DNA from: Rhodobacteraceae bacterium LMO-JJ12
GTDB taxonomy: Bacteria; Pseudomonadota; Alphaproteobacteria; Rhodobacterales; Rhodobacteraceae
Length of the DNA stretch: 64,000 bases
Direction: 5' to 3'
Assembly: GCA_021555075.1 (NCBI GenBank)
Contig: JAKGBX010000001.1
Location: 930,001-994,000 of the forward strand
Below the pieces are notes generated by a model that was given only the letters and a program-made list of their open reading frames with translations, searched no databases and was not told the DNA's origin. This document shows positions 1-10,452 of this stretch, piece after piece. How positions within the stretch are numbered: position 1 is the stretch's first letter; each line of letters opens with the position of its first letter. The position numbers and the translations under genes were made by a program.

Positions 1-841
1 CCGTGGGCAGGTCGCGGTTGGAGATGGATTGAAAGATCAGCCGTCCGAGGCCGGGCAGGTAGAACACGTTTTCGATCACGATGGTGCCGGTGACGAGGGC
101 GGCGAACTGCATGCCGACGATGGTGATGATCGGCACCAGCGCGTTGGGCAGCACATGACGCCAGAGGATGCGGCGGTGTGACAGACCCGAGGCGCGCGCG
201 GTGCGCACGAAATCCTGACGCATGACTTCGAGGGCGGAGGAACGCGTGACGCGGGTGAGCACCGCCGATTGCACCAGCGCCAGCGCCACGGTGGGCAGAA
301 TGAGCGAGCGCATCGCAAGCACCGGATCGGACCAGCCGGGAAAGCCGCCGGGGGGCAGCCAGCGCAGTTTGACCGCGAAGAGCATCACCAGAAGGATCGA
401 GAGCCAGAAGGCGGGGATGGCGATGCCAAGTTGACTGAGAAACATGACGCCCCAGTCGCCAAAGGTGCGGTGACGAGCGGCGGCGCCGATACCAAGCGTG
501 AGGGCGACGATCAGGGTCAGCACCATGCCGGAAACGGCGAGAGAAATGGTCATGGGAAGGCGTTCGCCGATTAGCGTCGCCACCGGCACGCGGAACGAAT
601 GGCTTATCCCGAAATCGCCGTGCAGCGCGTTCCAGACCCAATGGACATAGCGCGTCAGCAGCGGCTCATTCAGGCCGAGTTGTTCGCGCAGGGCCGCAAG
701 GGCGTCATCGGTGGCATCAAGCCCGAGGATGGTGAGTGCCGGATCGCCCGGCAGCACGTTCATCACGGCAAAGACCACGACCGACACGGCCAGCAGGGTC
801 AGTGCGAAGCCGAGCGTGCGGCGAAAGAGGAAATAACCCAT
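1..841 (-). CDS. ABC transporter permease, DppB/OppB type (partial)
   Basis: Inner-membrane permease of a peptide/nickel-type ABC importer. The frame opens with ATG at 841, reads MGYFLFRRTLGF and runs off the window edge after 280 codons. An N-terminal membrane anchor is followed by the family signature LPGDPAL near residue 30, several hydrophobic segments, and a cytoplasmic EAA-like loop (ALEVMRQDFVRTARASGLS) that contacts the ATPase. The binding-protein gene ends 50 bases upstream on the same strand, so the two form one operon; the second permease and ATPases should lie beyond the window. No clear Shine-Dalgarno is visible before the ATG. Substrate cannot be deduced; the tryptophan-catabolic neighbour is only a hint. 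Confidence 0.88.
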   Translation of the reverse strand, partial: MGYFLFRRTLGFALTLLAVSVVVFAVMNVLPGDPALTILGLDATDDALAALREQLGLNEPLLTRYVHWVWNALHGDFGISHSFRVPVATLIGERLPMTISLAVSGMVLTLIVALTLGIGAAARHRTFGDWGVMFLSQLGIAIPAFWLSILLVMLFAVKLRWLPPGGFPGWSDPVLAMRSLILPTVALALVQSAVLTRVTRSSALEVMRQDFVRTARASGLSHRRILWRHVLPNALVPIITIVGMQFAALVTGTIVIENVFYLPGLGRLIFQSISNRDLPT

Positions 842-854
842 GGGAATCTAACAG

Positions 855-880
855 GCTGCGGGCAGAGATCCGCCCGCAGC
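855..880 (-). promoter_or_regulatory. Intercistronic stem-loop between binding protein and permease
   Basis: A perfect 9-bp inverted repeat (GCTGCGGGC / GCCCGCAGC, 8-base loop) lies between the stop of the binding-protein gene and the start of the permease. No T-run follows on the minus strand, so it is not a classical terminator. Such hairpins commonly protect the abundant binding-protein mRNA from 3' decay; that role is inferred. Confidence 0.55.
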
Positions 881-891
881 ACGCCTTTGCT

Positions 892-2376
892 TCAGCCTTT
901 GCTCACGCCTTTGAGGGGCATGTAGAGCACCGGGGCGGAGGACCAATAGCCTTTCACGTCGTTGCGAAAGACCCCCAGAAGCGGCAGTTGAAAGAGGAAG
1001 CCATGCACAGATTGGTCGGAGAGGTATTGCTGCCCTTCCTTGAGCAATTCATCGCGTTTGGCGGGATCAGACTCGGTCTGGATGGCGTCCCAGAGGGCGG
1101 TGAATTCGGCGTCATCATAGCCATAGAAATAATCCGGGCCGCGGGCGAAATTTCCCATGTCGTTGGGGCCGGTGTGGGCGATGATGGTCATGTCATAGTT
1201 TTTCTTCTTGTAGACCTCATCAATCCAGAAACCCCATTCGACGTTCTCGACCTTGGCATCAAGCCCGGCCTCGGCCAGTTGTGCCTGAATAATTTCGCCC
1301 GAGCGCATGGCATAGGGGAAGGGCGGCACACGCAGGGTCACGGTGGTGCCTGCGATACCGGCGGCGTCAAATGCCGCCTTGGCCTTGGCGGTGTCATGCG
1401 GATAGGCGCCAGTGAGATCGACGTAAGCGGTGCCATGTGGCGGATAAAAGCTGCCGATGGGGGTGGCTTGGCCATACATTGCGCCGTCGATGATTTCGTC
1501 GCGGTCAATCGCCGTGGCGATGGCGCGGCGGACTTCGATATTGTCGAAAGGTGGCTTGGAGTTGTTCATCGCCAGGATGACTTCGCCTTCGGTCGAGCCG
1601 ATGTTCACGCGAAAGCGCGGGTCGGCTTCGAACTGGGGCAGAAGCTCAGGCGCGGGGAAGCCGGGGAAGGCGTCAAGCTCTTCGGCCATCATCGCGGCGG
1701 TGGCGGCTGCCGGATCAGAGATGAAGCGATATGTCACCTTGTCGAGCGCAACATTGGCCGCATCGCGGTAGTCGGCGTTCTTGACCAGCGTCAGGCGGTC
1801 GCCCCGCGTCCAGCTGTCATATTTGAACGGGCCGGTGCCGATGGGGGTGACATTGTTGGTGGCGGCGGATTCCTCGGCGACGATGGCGCTGTCGCCCTGA
1901 CCCATGTTGAAGAGGAAGAAGGCGTCTTTTTTGTTGAGCGTAAATACAACCGTGCTTGCATCAGGTGCACTTATGCTTTCGATCGGTTTGAAGATGCTCT
2001 TGGAGGGGTTCACGCTGTCTTCGGCCATGGCGCGGTTGAACGAGAACAGCACGTCATCGGCGTTGAAATCGGTGCCGTCGTGGAATTTGACACCTTCGTT
2101 GAGATGGAAAGTGTAGGTCAGCCCGTCTTCGGAGATGTCCCAGCTTTTGGCGAGATTGGGCAGTACCTCGCCGTTTTCCGCAACGATCGTGAGCGCCTCG
2201 AAGACGTTCATTGTCATCATGCCGTCGATCGAGGCAGTGGCATCCGCCGTGGGATCGAGCGATGTCGGTTCCTGTTGCAGGCCAAGCACCAGATCGGCGG
2301 CGGTGGCGGGCAGCGCGGTCAGCCCGAGCACAAGCGCGAGCGCGGTGGTGGAGAGAGGTTTGAGGAAATGGTTCAT
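892..2376 (-). CDS. ABC transporter substrate-binding protein, family 5
   Basis: Periplasmic solute-binding protein of 494 residues, the usual length for the peptide/opine/nickel family (SBP_bac_5). Residues 1-26 are a Sec signal peptide ending ALPATA-A. The mature protein starts DLVLGLQQEPTSLDP and has the family hallmark YTFHLNEGVKFHDG near residue 90. It lies 50 bases upstream of the DppB-type permease and 167 bases downstream of kynA on the same strand. The ligand is unknown; dipeptides or other small amides are usual for the family. An overlapping 654-codon open frame on the other strand is a high-GC shadow. Confidence 0.93.
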   Translation of the reverse strand: MNHFLKPLSTTALALVLGLTALPATAADLVLGLQQEPTSLDPTADATASIDGMMTMNVFEALTIVAENGEVLPNLAKSWDISEDGLTYTFHLNEGVKFHDGTDFNADDVLFSFNRAMAEDSVNPSKSIFKPIESISAPDASTVVFTLNKKDAFFLFNMGQGDSAIVAEESAATNNVTPIGTGPFKYDSWTRGDRLTLVKNADYRDAANVALDKVTYRFISDPAAATAAMMAEELDAFPGFPAPELLPQFEADPRFRVNIGSTEGEVILAMNNSKPPFDNIEVRRAIATAIDRDEIIDGAMYGQATPIGSFYPPHGTAYVDLTGAYPHDTAKAKAAFDAAGIAGTTVTLRVPPFPYAMRSGEIIQAQLAEAGLDAKVENVEWGFWIDEVYKKKNYDMTIIAHTGPNDMGNFARGPDYFYGYDDAEFTALWDAIQTESDPAKRDELLKEGQQYLSDQSVHGFLFQLPLLGVFRNDVKGYWSSAPVLYMPLKGVSKG

Positions 2377-2543
2377 GGCAGCCTTCCTGATTTCGTGAAG
2401 AGATTCATGCGAAGGCTTGTCGCCTGCATGCCCCTTAACGTGAGATTGCGTCAGAGGAAGCGGAGCGTCAATGGCGGGCAGGGGCGCAGGCGAAGTATGA
2501 CAAAAATTTCACAATTCCACGAAAGGCCGGGGGTGCGGCCGGA

Positions 2544-3377
2544 TCAAAGCCCGCCGCGCAGGTTCCACAATTCGGGGAAAAGCTCAACTTCCAGCATTTT
2601 GCGCAGGTATTTCACGCCGCTGGTGCCGCCGGTGCCGCGTTTGAAGCCGATAATGCGTTCTACCGTGGTGACATGGTTAAAGCGCCAGCGGCGGAAGTAA
2701 TCCTCAAGATCGACCAGTTTTTCGGCCAATTCGTAGAGATTCCAGTAGGTTTCGGGCTGTTGATAGACCTTGGTCCAGGCCGCTTCGACATCTGCATTGG
2801 CCTCATGCGGGGCGTCTTTGCGAAAGACGGAAGGATCAAAGGTTACGCCGGTCTCGGATGCCAGCGCATTGAGCGCGACATGATAGAGCGAGGGTTGAGC
2901 CAGCTCATCGACCAGCTTTTGGTGCAGGTCGGGGCGGTGTTCATGCACCTTCATCAGGTTGGTGTTGCGGTTGCCCAGGGCATATTCGATCAGACGGTAT
3001 TGATGCGATTGAAAGCCCGAGGAACTGCCCAGTGTTTCGCGAAATGTGGTGTAGTCGCTGGGTGTCATGGTGCGCAGCACGTCCCAGGCGGAATTGAGCT
3101 GATCGAAGATTCGCGCAACGCGGGCGCACATCTTGAAGGCGGGTTGATATCTGCCCTGTTGCAGAAGGTGGCGGGCGGCGCTGATCTCGTGCAGGGCAAG
3201 GCGCATCCAGAGTTCGCTGGTCTGGTGCTGGATGATGAACAGAAGCTCGTCATGGGCGTCAGACAAGGGGTTTTGCGCCGTCAGGATCTGATCGATCTTG
3301 AGATAGTCGCCATAGCTCATGTCCTCTTTGAAGGACATTTTCGCACCGTCCTGACCGGGGTCATACGTCTTGGGCAT
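2544..3377 (-). CDS. kynA: Tryptophan 2,3-dioxygenase
   Basis: Haem-dependent cytosolic dioxygenase that opens the indole ring of L-tryptophan to N-formylkynurenine, the first step of the kynurenine route. Length 277 residues is typical of bacterial TDO. Recognisable features are the distal His in [12 protein letters not shown] (H51), the substrate-carboxylate Arg in YTTFRETLG (R113), the proximal haem ligand His in [15 protein letters not shown] (H235) and the GTGGTSGV loop (T252). It is transcribed divergently from the anthranilate-CoA operon across 162 bases. Kynurenine formamidase and kynureninase, needed to reach anthranilate, are not in the window. Confidence 0.97.
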   Translation of the reverse strand: MPKTYDPGQDGAKMSFKEDMSYGDYLKIDQILTAQNPLSDAHDELLFIIQHQTSELWMRLALHEISAARHLLQQGRYQPAFKMCARVARIFDQLNSAWDVLRTMTPSDYTTFRETLGSSSGFQSHQYRLIEYALGNRNTNLMKVHEHRPDLHQKLVDELAQPSLYHVALNALASETGVTFDPSVFRKDAPHEANADVEAAWTKVYQQPETYWNLYELAEKLVDLEDYFRRWRFNHVTTVERIIGFKRGTGGTSGVKYLRKMLEVELFPELWNLRGGL

Positions 3378-3438
3378 CAGATTGGCCTTTGCTTGGATGG
3401 GTCGCGCGTCTGGGGGGATGATAGGCGAATGGCGGTAA

Positions 3439-3468
3439 ATTTCAAGCTTAAAGCTTTAGGCTTGAAAT
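3439..3468. promoter_or_regulatory. 30-bp dyad operator between kynA and abmA
   Basis: The arms ATTTCAAGC (3439-3447) and GCTTGAAAT (3460-3468) are perfect complements, and the inner TAAAGCTTTA (3449-3458) is a palindrome with the same centre. In total 14 of 15 base pairs are symmetric, with only 3448/3459 mismatched. Such long AT-rich dyads are typical MarR-family targets. The MarR gene at 5831 lies in the operon started here, so autoregulation is the simplest inference. The site could also affect kynA. Confidence 0.7.
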
Positions 3469-3539
3469 AAAATTGATTCTGCGCAATCCTTGGGGCGTGA
3501 CCCGGGCAATGACCTGAGGCCGTGAACAGGGAGAAGATC

Positions 3540-5834
3540 ATGCGCGTTGCTTGTTTGGGAGGCGGTCCTGCGGGGCTCTATTTTGCCATATCCATGAAGC
3601 TGCGCGATCCCTCGCATGAGGTGGTCGTGTTCGAGCGCAACAAGGCGGATGACACGTTCGGCTGGGGCGTGGTTCTGTCGGATGATGCGCTGGGGAACAT
3701 GACCGAGAATGACCCCGTTTCAGCGAAAGAGATTCGTGAAAATTTCGCCTATTGGGACGATATTGCGGTGATTCATGGGGGGCAACGCACGGTTTCGGGC
3801 GGGCATGGCTTTGCCGGGATCGGACGCAAGAAGATGCTGCTTTTGTTGCAGGAGCGCGCGCGTGATCTGGGGGTTGATCTGCGCTTTGAAACCGTGGTCG
3901 GGCCGGTCGAGGACTACACCGGTGACTATGATCTGGTGGTGGCTTGTGACGGGATCAATTCGGCGGTGCGCACCGCATGGGCCGAACATTTCAAGCCGGA
4001 CGTGGACGTGCGCGAATGCAAGTTCATCTGGCTAGGCACACATCAGAAATTCGACGATGCCTTTACCTTTATTTTCGAGCGCACCGAGCATGGCTGGGTC
4101 TGGGTGCATGCCTATCAGTTTGATGACGACACCGCGACGGTGATCGTGGAATGCCAGCAGGACACCTGGGACAAGTTCGGGTTTCAGGACATGACCAAAG
4201 AAGAGATCATCGCCAAATGCGAGGAGATTTTTGCCGATCATCTGGACGGTCACAAGCTGATCTCGAACGCCAATCATTTGCGCGGTGCGGCGGTGTTCAT
4301 GAATTTCCCGCGGGTGCTCTGCGAGAAATGGCACCATGAGAATGTCGTGCTTTTGGGTGATGCCTCGGCGACGGCGCATTTTTCGATTGGGTCCGGCTCT
4401 AGGTTGGCGTTTGATTCCGCGATTGCGCTGGCCGAGTTGGTCAATACCGAAGCCAGTATGGAGCGCGCGTTTGAGCGGTATCAGGATGAGCGGCGGCTGG
4501 AAGTGTTGCGTCTGCAATCCGCGGCGCGCAACAGTTTGGAATGGTTCGAGCAGGTGGAACGCTATCTCGATATGGACCCGGTGCAGTTCAACTATTCGCT
4601 GCTGACGCGCTCGCAGAGGATTTCCCACGAAAACCTGCGGCTTCGTGACCCGGAATGGCTTGAAAGTGCCGAGCGGTGGTTCATGGATCAGGCCGGGGTG
4701 GCGGGGGATGCGCCGGTGCGCGCGCCCATGTTCACGCCTTACAAACTGCGCGATATGGCGTTGAAAAACCGCGTCGTTGTCTCGCCCATGGCGCAATACA
4801 AGGCGGTTGATGGCTGTCCGACCGATTGGCATTTGATCCACTATGGCGAGCGCGCCAAGGGCGGCGCGGGGCTGGTCTATACCGAGATGACCTGTGTATC
4901 GCCGGAAGGGCGGATCACGCCGGGCTGTCCGGGGCTTTATGCGCCCGAACATGAGGCGGCGTGGGCGCGGCTGGTTGATTTTGTGCATGGCGAGACAGAA
5001 GCGAAGATCTGTTGTCAGATCGGCCATTCCGGGCGCAAGGGGTCGACCCAGTTGGGTTGGGAGGTGATGGATGCGCCGCTCAAGGAGGGCAATTGGGAGT
5101 GCGTGTCGGCCTCGGCAATTGCGTGGTCAAAGGGCAATGCCACCCCGCGAGAGATTACACGGGCCGAGATGGACGCGGTGAAGGGTCAATTTGTCGCCGC
5201 AGCCGAAATGGCGGGGCGCGCGGGCTTTGACATGATCGAGCTGCACGCTGCGCATGGTTATCTGATCTCGTCGTTCATCTCGCCGCTGTCGAACCGCCGT
5301 ACGGATGCGTATGGAGGGAGCCTGGAAAACCGCATGCGCTATCCTCTGGAGGTGTTCGCGGCGATGCGCGCGGTCTGGCCTGAAGGCAAGCCGATGTCGG
5401 TGCGCATTTCAGCCAATGACTGGGTTGGTGAGGCCGGGGTAACGCCGGATGAGGCGGTGGAAATTGCGGCCATGTTCCGCGTTGCGGGGGCCGATATTAT
5501 CGACGTGTCTGCCGGGCAGACTTCGGTTGAGGCGCGGCCCGTTTATGGCCGGATGTTCCAGACGCCATTTTCTGACCGCATCCGCAACGAGGCAGGAATT
5601 TCGACCATGGCGGTGGGCAATATCTATGAGGCCGATCATGCCAACTCGATCTTGATGGCGGGGCGGGCCGATCTGGTGGCGGTGGGGCGGCCGCATCTGG
5701 CCGACCCGTATTGGACGCTGCATGAGGCTGCGCGCATCGGAGACCGGCAGGGTGTATGGCCGCGCCCTTATGAGGCCGGGCGCGATCAGGCCTGGCGGCT
5801 GGCAGATCGGGAAGCGGAGATGGAACGGGCATGA
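3540..5834 (+). CDS. abmA: 2-aminobenzoyl-CoA monooxygenase/reductase (salicylyl-CoA 5-hydroxylase-like fusion)
   Basis: A 764-residue two-domain flavoprotein. Residues 1 to about 390 are a class A FAD monooxygenase with the dinucleotide motif [10 protein letters not shown] at 7-16 and the FAD motif [18 protein letters not shown]. Residues from about 400 to 760 are an Old Yellow Enzyme-type FMN reductase ([21 protein letters not shown]). This fusion hydroxylates and then hydride-reduces 2-aminobenzoyl-CoA without ring cleavage in Azoarcus evansii; salicylyl-CoA 5-hydroxylases share the fold. The ligase downstream and kynA upstream favour anthraniloyl-CoA. The start is ATG 3540 because AGGGAG lies 7 bases before it; an in-frame GTG at 3522 has no such site. 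Confidence 0.88.
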   Translation: MRVACLGGGPAGLYFAISMKLRDPSHEVVVFERNKADDTFGWGVVLSDDALGNMTENDPVSAKEIRENFAYWDDIAVIHGGQRTVSGGHGFAGIGRKKMLLLLQERARDLGVDLRFETVVGPVEDYTGDYDLVVACDGINSAVRTAWAEHFKPDVDVRECKFIWLGTHQKFDDAFTFIFERTEHGWVWVHAYQFDDDTATVIVECQQDTWDKFGFQDMTKEEIIAKCEEIFADHLDGHKLISNANHLRGAAVFMNFPRVLCEKWHHENVVLLGDASATAHFSIGSGSRLAFDSAIALAELVNTEASMERAFERYQDERRLEVLRLQSAARNSLEWFEQVERYLDMDPVQFNYSLLTRSQRISHENLRLRDPEWLESAERWFMDQAGVAGDAPVRAPMFTPYKLRDMALKNRVVVSPMAQYKAVDGCPTDWHLIHYGERAKGGAGLVYTEMTCVSPEGRITPGCPGLYAPEHEAAWARLVDFVHGETEAKICCQIGHSGRKGSTQLGWEVMDAPLKEGNWECVSASAIAWSKGNATPREITRAEMDAVKGQFVAAAEMAGRAGFDMIELHAAHGYLISSFISPLSNRRTDAYGGSLENRMRYPLEVFAAMRAVWPEGKPMSVRISANDWVGEAGVTPDEAVEIAAMFRVAGADIIDVSAGQTSVEARPVYGRMFQTPFSDRIRNEAGISTMAVGNIYEADHANSILMAGRADLVAVGRPHLADPYWTLHEAARIGDRQGVWPRPYEAGRDQAWRLADREAEMERA

Positions 5835-6313
5835 GCCATGCTGTGAAAAACATATCCGAGTCCGAGGGTGTTGAGAGTAAGTCACGGCTGCGTTTGTGGT
5901 TGCGGATATTGAAAGCGTCGCGCCTGATCGAGACGGAATTGCGCGAGAATTTGCGCGTCGAGTTTGCCTCGACCTTGCCGCGGTTTGACGTGATGGCGGC
6001 GCTGTCGCGTGATCCGGACGGCCTGAAGATGAGTGCGTTGTCTGGGGTTTTGAGGGTTTCCAACGGCAATGTGACCGGGATTATCGACCGGTTGGAGAGT
6101 GACGGTCTGGTGGTGCGTGAGAAGGTGGCGGGCGACCGTCGGGCCCTGCGCGCGCGGCTGACGGATAAGGGGCGCTGCGAGTTTGCGCGTCAGGCCGAGG
6201 CGCATGAAGCCTGGATTGATGCCATGTTGCGGGATGTGGAAGGTGAGCGGGCAGAACGGCTTTCGGGTTTGCTCAACGAAGTGATCAAGTCAATTGAAGA
6301 GAAGGAAAGCTGA
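5831..6313 (+). CDS. MarR-family transcriptional regulator
   Basis: A 160-residue winged-helix repressor, cytosolic dimer by family. The HTH spans roughly residues 60-125: [20 protein letters not shown] is the recognition region and [20 protein letters not shown] is the wing. It overlaps the abmA stop by four bases (ATGA), so it is translationally coupled within the anthranilate operon. By analogy with other aromatic-CoA operons it probably responds to an aryl-CoA or anthranilate and binds the dyad at 3439-3468; ligand and target are inferred. Confidence 0.92.
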   Translation: MSHAVKNISESEGVESKSRLRLWLRILKASRLIETELRENLRVEFASTLPRFDVMAALSRDPDGLKMSALSGVLRVSNGNVTGIIDRLESDGLVVREKVAGDRRALRARLTDKGRCEFARQAEAHEAWIDAMLRDVEGERAERLSGLLNEVIKSIEEKES

Positions 6314-7113
6314 TGCGCAGCGACGTAAAACATTTCTTGTGTCGGATCGAGGATGGCATTGCGACCATCGCATTGAACCGGCCGGATCGAAAGAATCCGC
6401 TAACGTTTGAAAGCTATGCCGAACTGCGCGACTGGTTTCGTGATCTGGTCTATGATGATGAGGTCAAGGCCGTGGTCTTTGCGTCGAACGGTGGCAATTT
6501 TTCGTCCGGTGGCGATGTGCATGACATCATCGGGCCGCTGACAAAGATGAACATGAAAGAGCTGCTGAATTTCACCCGCATGACCGGCGATCTGGTCAAG
6601 GCGATGGTGAATTGCGGGGTGCCTGTGATCGCCGCGATTGATGGGATTTGCGCGGGTGCGGGGGCGATCATCGCCATGGCGTCGGATCTCAGGATCGCCA
6701 CGCCAGAGGCCAAGGTGGGCTTCTTGTTCACCCGCGTTGGTTTGGCCGGTTGTGACATGGGCGCCTGTGCGATCCTGCCGCGGATCATCGGGCAGGGGCG
6801 CGCGGCAGAGCTGCTCTATACCGGGCGCTTCATGAGTGCCGACGAGGGCGCGAATTGGGGCTTTCATAACAAGTTGGTGGCCGGAGATGCCCTTGAAGGG
6901 GAGGCGCAGGATTGGGCCAGGCGGCTCGTGGCGGGGCCGAATTTCGGGCATATGATGACCAAGACCATGCTGGCGCAGGAATGGTCGATGTCGATCGAAC
7001 AGGCGATCGAAGCGGAAGCGCAGGCGCAGGCGATCTGTATGCAGACCGGTGATTTCGAGCGGGCCTATGAGGCGTTTGTCGCCAAGGAGCGTCCGGTTTT
7101 CGAGGGGGATTGA
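6313..7113 (+). CDS. Enoyl-CoA hydratase/isomerase family protein
   Basis: Crotonase-fold protein of 266 residues, the normal length. The CoA-binding and oxyanion-hole segments are visible: [14 protein letters not shown] near residue 58 and [20 protein letters not shown] near 105. The GC-rich loop [19 protein letters not shown] carries the catalytic region. Its start overlaps the marR stop by one base (TGATG), so it belongs to the operon. The likely role is hydration or hydrolytic ring opening in the beta-oxidation-like steps after the monooxygenase/reductase; the exact substrate is inferred from the pathway. Confidence 0.9.
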   Translation: MRSDVKHFLCRIEDGIATIALNRPDRKNPLTFESYAELRDWFRDLVYDDEVKAVVFASNGGNFSSGGDVHDIIGPLTKMNMKELLNFTRMTGDLVKAMVNCGVPVIAAIDGICAGAGAIIAMASDLRIATPEAKVGFLFTRVGLAGCDMGACAILPRIIGQGRAAELLYTGRFMSADEGANWGFHNKLVAGDALEGEAQDWARRLVAGPNFGHMMTKTMLAQEWSMSIEQAIEAEAQAQAICMQTGDFERAYEAFVAKERPVFEGD

Positions 7114-7130
7114 GCGTGATGTCCGAGGGA

Positions 7131-7163
7131 GCCTCCGGCGGGGATATTTTTGGCAAAATGAAG
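7131..7163 (-). repeat. Dispersed intergenic element, copy 1
   Basis: The gap between the hydratase and dehydrogenase genes contains GCCTCCGGCGGGGATAT followed by TTTTGGCAAAATGAAG. Related copies occur at 18887-18914, 44424-44470 and, more diverged, 30503-30533. All are non-coding. This copy reads CTTCATTTTGCC...GGAGGC on the minus strand. Function unknown. Confidence 0.6.
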
Positions 7164-7179
7164 CAGGGGGAGCGCGCTT

Positions 7180-8340
7180 ATGGCTGATCGGAGTTTTCTG
7201 GACTGGCCGTTTTTTGAGGATCGGCACAAGGCGTTGGCCGAGCGGTTGGAGGATTGGGCGGCGGGCGCGCTGGACGCGATTGACCATTCCGACACCGATG
7301 CGGCCTGTCGCGCGCTGGTCACGACGCTGGGGCGCGATGGTTGGTTGCAGCCGACCGGGGCAGAGGGCGATGAGGTGCTGGATGTGCGCACGCTCTGCCT
7401 GATCCGCGAGACCTTGGCGCGCCATGATGGGTTGGCGGATTTCGCCTTTGCCATGCAGGGGTTGGGGACCGGGGCGATTTCGCTTTTTGGCAACGCGGAG
7501 CAGAAAGCGGAGTGGTTGCCCCAGACGCGTTCGGGGCGCGCGATTTCGGCCTTTGCGTTGACCGAGCCGCAATCGGGGTCGGATGTGGCCAATTCGACCA
7601 TGACGGCGACGCCCGATGGTGATGATTATGTGCTGAGCGGCGAAAAGACATGGATTTCCAACGGTGGAATTGCGGATGTCTATACCCTGTTTGCGCGCAC
7701 GGGTGAGGGGCCGGGGGCCAAGGGGCTTAGCGCCTTTGTCGTGTCGGCCGGTTTGCCGGGGTTTGAGGTGGTTGAGCGGCTGGAGACCATTGCGCCGCAT
7801 CCGCTGGCGACGTTGCGCTTTAGCAATTGCCGTATTCCTAAAACGGCAATGTTGGGCGCGCCGGGGCAGGGGTTTCGCATCGCGATGTCGGTGCTTGATG
7901 TGTTCCGATCGACCGTGGCGGCGGCGGCGTTGGGGTTTGCGCGCCGCGCGCTGGACGAGGCATTGGGGCGGGTCGCCACACGCGAAGTTCAGGGTGCGCC
8001 GCTCTTTGAGTTGCAGATGGTGCAGGGGCATATAGCCGATATGGCGCTGGATGTGGATGCCGCCGCACTGTTGGTTTATCGCGCGGCCTGGGCCAAGGAT
8101 TCGGGGGCGGCGCGGGTGACGCGCGAGGCGGCGATGGCCAAACTTTTCTCGACCGATCAGGCGCAGTTGGTGATTGATCGCGCGGTGCAGTTGCATGGCG
8201 GTGACGGGGTGAAATCCGGTCAGAAGGTTGAGGAACTTTACCGCGATATCAGGGCGTTGCGGATTTATGAAGGCGCGTCGGACGTGCAGCGTGTGGTCAT
8301 TGCACGCCAGACGATGGGCGCATTTCAGGGAGCAAGATGA
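7180..8340 (+). CDS. Acyl-CoA dehydrogenase
   Basis: FAD-dependent acyl-CoA dehydrogenase of 386 residues, full length. Signatures are [17 protein letters not shown] near residue 125 and [17 protein letters not shown] near 160, with the C-terminal helical bundle carrying [20 protein letters not shown], the region of the catalytic base and nucleotide contacts. It introduces a double bond into a CoA thioester and passes electrons to ETF. It sits inside the anthranilate operon, 66 bases after the hydratase and overlapping the ligase by four bases, so its substrate is probably a reduced ring or ring-opened CoA ester. Confidence 0.92.
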   Translation: MADRSFLDWPFFEDRHKALAERLEDWAAGALDAIDHSDTDAACRALVTTLGRDGWLQPTGAEGDEVLDVRTLCLIRETLARHDGLADFAFAMQGLGTGAISLFGNAEQKAEWLPQTRSGRAISAFALTEPQSGSDVANSTMTATPDGDDYVLSGEKTWISNGGIADVYTLFARTGEGPGAKGLSAFVVSAGLPGFEVVERLETIAPHPLATLRFSNCRIPKTAMLGAPGQGFRIAMSVLDVFRSTVAAAALGFARRALDEALGRVATREVQGAPLFELQMVQGHIADMALDVDAAALLVYRAAWAKDSGAARVTREAAMAKLFSTDQAQLVIDRAVQLHGGDGVKSGQKVEELYRDIRALRIYEGASDVQRVVIARQTMGAFQGAR

Positions 8341-9956
8341 TGTTGGGACCGAGCGCACATATCGACACGTTTGCACGTGATAACCTGCCACCCCGCGACC
8401 AGTGGCCCGATTTTCTGCTGGATGGGTTTCAATATCCTGACCTGCTGAACGCGGGGTATGAGTTGACCGATGCGATGGTGGCCAAGGGGTTTGGCGATCA
8501 CACGGCCTTGATCGGCAACGGGCGGCAGCGGACCTATAAGGAGTTGACCGACTGGACCAACCGGTTGGCGCATGTGTTGGTTGAGGATCTGGGGGTGCGC
8601 CCCGGCAACCGGGTGCTGATCCGTTCGGCCAACAATCCGGCGATGGTGGCGTGTTGGCTGGCGGCGACCAAGGCGGGGGCGGTGGTGGTCAACACCATGC
8701 CGATGCTGCGTGCGGGCGAGTTGGCGGCGATTGTCGACAAGGCCGAGATCAGCCATGCGCTGTGCGATACGCGGCTGATGGAGGACATGGACGCCTGCGC
8801 CAAGAAGAGCCGGTTTCTGAACCATGTGGTCGGGTTTGACGGCACGTCGAACCATGACGCCGAGTTGGACCGGATGGCGCTGGAAAAATCCGTGCGGTTC
8901 GAGGCGGTGCAGACCGGGCGCGATGATGTGGCGCTTTTGGGCTTTACCTCGGGGACCACGGGCGAGCCGAAGGCGGCGATGCATTTTCACCGCGACCTTC
9001 TGATCATCGCGGATGGCTATGCGCGCGAGGTGCTGAATGTGCAGCCCGAAGATGTGTTCATTGGCTCGCCGCCGCTGGCGTTTACTTTTGGCCTTGGCGG
9101 GCTGGCGATCTTTCCGTTGCGGTTTGGTGCGACGGCGACCCTTTTGGAACAGGCGACGCCGGCGAACCTGATCGAGATTATCGAAAAATACAAAGCGACG
9201 GTGTGTTTTACCGCGCCGACCGCCTATCGCGCGATGATGCGGGCGATGGAGGAGGGGGCAGACCTGAGCAGTCTGCGCGCGGCCGTTTCGGCGGGCGAGA
9301 CGCTGCCCGCGCCAGTTTATGACGAATGGATGAAGAAGACCGGCAAGCCGATGCTTGACGGGATCGGTGCAACCGAGATGCTGCATATCTTCATTACCAA
9401 TCGGTTTGATGATCACCGCCCGGCCTGCACCGGCAAGCCAGTGACGGGCTATGAGGTGAAGATCATCGACGAGAGCGGCGAAGAGTTGCCGCGCGGCGAG
9501 GTTGGGCGGCTGGCGGTGCGGGGGCCGACGGGGTGTCGCTATCTCGCGGATGCGCGTCAGACGGCCTATGTGCAGGACGGCTGGAACATCACGGGCGACA
9601 GTTTCGCGCAGGATGAAGACGGCTATCTGCATTTTGCCGCCCGCAATGACGATATGATCGTCTCGTCAGGCTACAACATCGCCGGGCCAGAGGTGGAGGC
9701 GGCCCTGTTGTCGCATCCGGCGGTTGTGGAATGCGGCGTGATCGGCGCGCCGGACAGTGCGCGGGGCCGTATCGTGGAAGCCTATGTGGTGTTGGCCGAG
9801 GGGTGGGCGGCGGACGCGCGCACGGTGAAAAAGCTTCAGGACCATGTGAAGGATACCATCGCGCCCTATAAATATCCGCGCAGCGTGAGGTTTATCGACG
9901 CATTGCCAAAAACCCAGACCGGCAAGATACAACGGTTCAGGTTGCGACAGGAATGA
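8337..9956 (+). CDS. abmG: 2-aminobenzoate-CoA ligase (AMP-forming)
   Basis: ANL-superfamily ligase of 539 residues. The adenylate loop is [18 protein letters not shown] (about 202-219), followed by the substrate segment ISAGETLP-like [15 protein letters not shown], the [10 protein letters not shown] motif, and the C-terminal lysine region [12 protein letters not shown]. The sequence pattern is that of benzoate/2-aminobenzoate ligases rather than fatty-acyl ligases. It activates anthranilate to anthraniloyl-CoA, the substrate of the upstream fusion enzyme. Start ATG overlaps the preceding stop (ATGA). Benzoate or hydroxybenzoate activation cannot be excluded from sequence alone. Confidence 0.88.
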   Translation: MMLGPSAHIDTFARDNLPPRDQWPDFLLDGFQYPDLLNAGYELTDAMVAKGFGDHTALIGNGRQRTYKELTDWTNRLAHVLVEDLGVRPGNRVLIRSANNPAMVACWLAATKAGAVVVNTMPMLRAGELAAIVDKAEISHALCDTRLMEDMDACAKKSRFLNHVVGFDGTSNHDAELDRMALEKSVRFEAVQTGRDDVALLGFTSGTTGEPKAAMHFHRDLLIIADGYAREVLNVQPEDVFIGSPPLAFTFGLGGLAIFPLRFGATATLLEQATPANLIEIIEKYKATVCFTAPTAYRAMMRAMEEGADLSSLRAAVSAGETLPAPVYDEWMKKTGKPMLDGIGATEMLHIFITNRFDDHRPACTGKPVTGYEVKIIDESGEELPRGEVGRLAVRGPTGCRYLADARQTAYVQDGWNITGDSFAQDEDGYLHFAARNDDMIVSSGYNIAGPEVEAALLSHPAVVECGVIGAPDSARGRIVEAYVVLAEGWAADARTVKKLQDHVKDTIAPYKYPRSVRFIDALPKTQTGKIQRFRLRQE

Positions 9957-9966
9957 GGAGTGGCGC

Positions 9967-10380
9967 ATGAGTTTCGTTTTCACGCAGAAGGTGAAGTTTC
10001 GCCATTGCGACGCGGCGGGGATCGTTTTTTATCCGCGCTTCTTCGAGATGATCAACGACACCATCGAAGAGTTCTTCGAGGTTGACTTGGCCTATCCGTT
10101 TGCAGCGATGCATCCGGCGCATGGCATACCGACTGCGCAGATTGAGACGAAGTTCAAGGCGCCCTGTCGGTTGGGGGATGTCTTGCAGATCCATCTTGAG
10201 TGCACCCGGCTTGGCACGACCAGCATGGGGTTGGCGCTTCGCGCAGAATGCGACGGAGAGTTGCGGTTTTCGGCGCAATCGACGCTGGTTCATATCAATG
10301 CAAAGACTGGCCCGGAGCCGTGGCCGAACAACGTGCGCGACAACATTCGCGTGGTCGTGACAGAGGCCGCAGCATCGTAA
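9967..10380 (+). CDS. 4-hydroxybenzoyl-CoA thioesterase-family protein
   Basis: Hot-dog-fold thioesterase of 137 residues. The N-terminal motif RHCDAAGIVFYPRFFEMIND carries the conserved Asp (residue 15) used as nucleophile or base in the 4HBT family. Ten bases separate it from the ligase, so it is in the same operon. It probably releases CoA from dead-end aryl-CoA esters and protects the CoA pool, as proposed for thioesterases in the Azoarcus 2-aminobenzoate clusters. Confidence 0.9.
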   Translation: MSFVFTQKVKFRHCDAAGIVFYPRFFEMINDTIEEFFEVDLAYPFAAMHPAHGIPTAQIETKFKAPCRLGDVLQIHLECTRLGTTSMGLALRAECDGELRFSAQSTLVHINAKTGPEPWPNNVRDNIRVVVTEAAAS

Positions 10381-10452
10381 CAACGGTCGCCTGACAGCGC
10401 CAAAATAACCGTAAGTGCCAATACTTACGCAGAACAGTCCAAGGAGAGAGAC

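Noticed and set aside
736-2700. 654-codon open frame on the plus strand
   Set aside because: It lies antisense to the binding-protein gene and the end of kynA, has low-complexity Gly/Arg/His composition and no recognisable domain. It is a high-GC shadow frame.
3522-3539. GTG 3522 as start of the monooxygenase/reductase
   Set aside because: The AGGGAG ribosome site lies between this GTG and ATG 3540 and is correctly spaced for the ATG. Homologues begin at the FAD-motif strand.
6400-8391. 663-codon open frame on the minus strand
   Set aside because: It is antisense to the enoyl-CoA hydratase and acyl-CoA dehydrogenase, Arg/His-rich and without homology or ribosome site.
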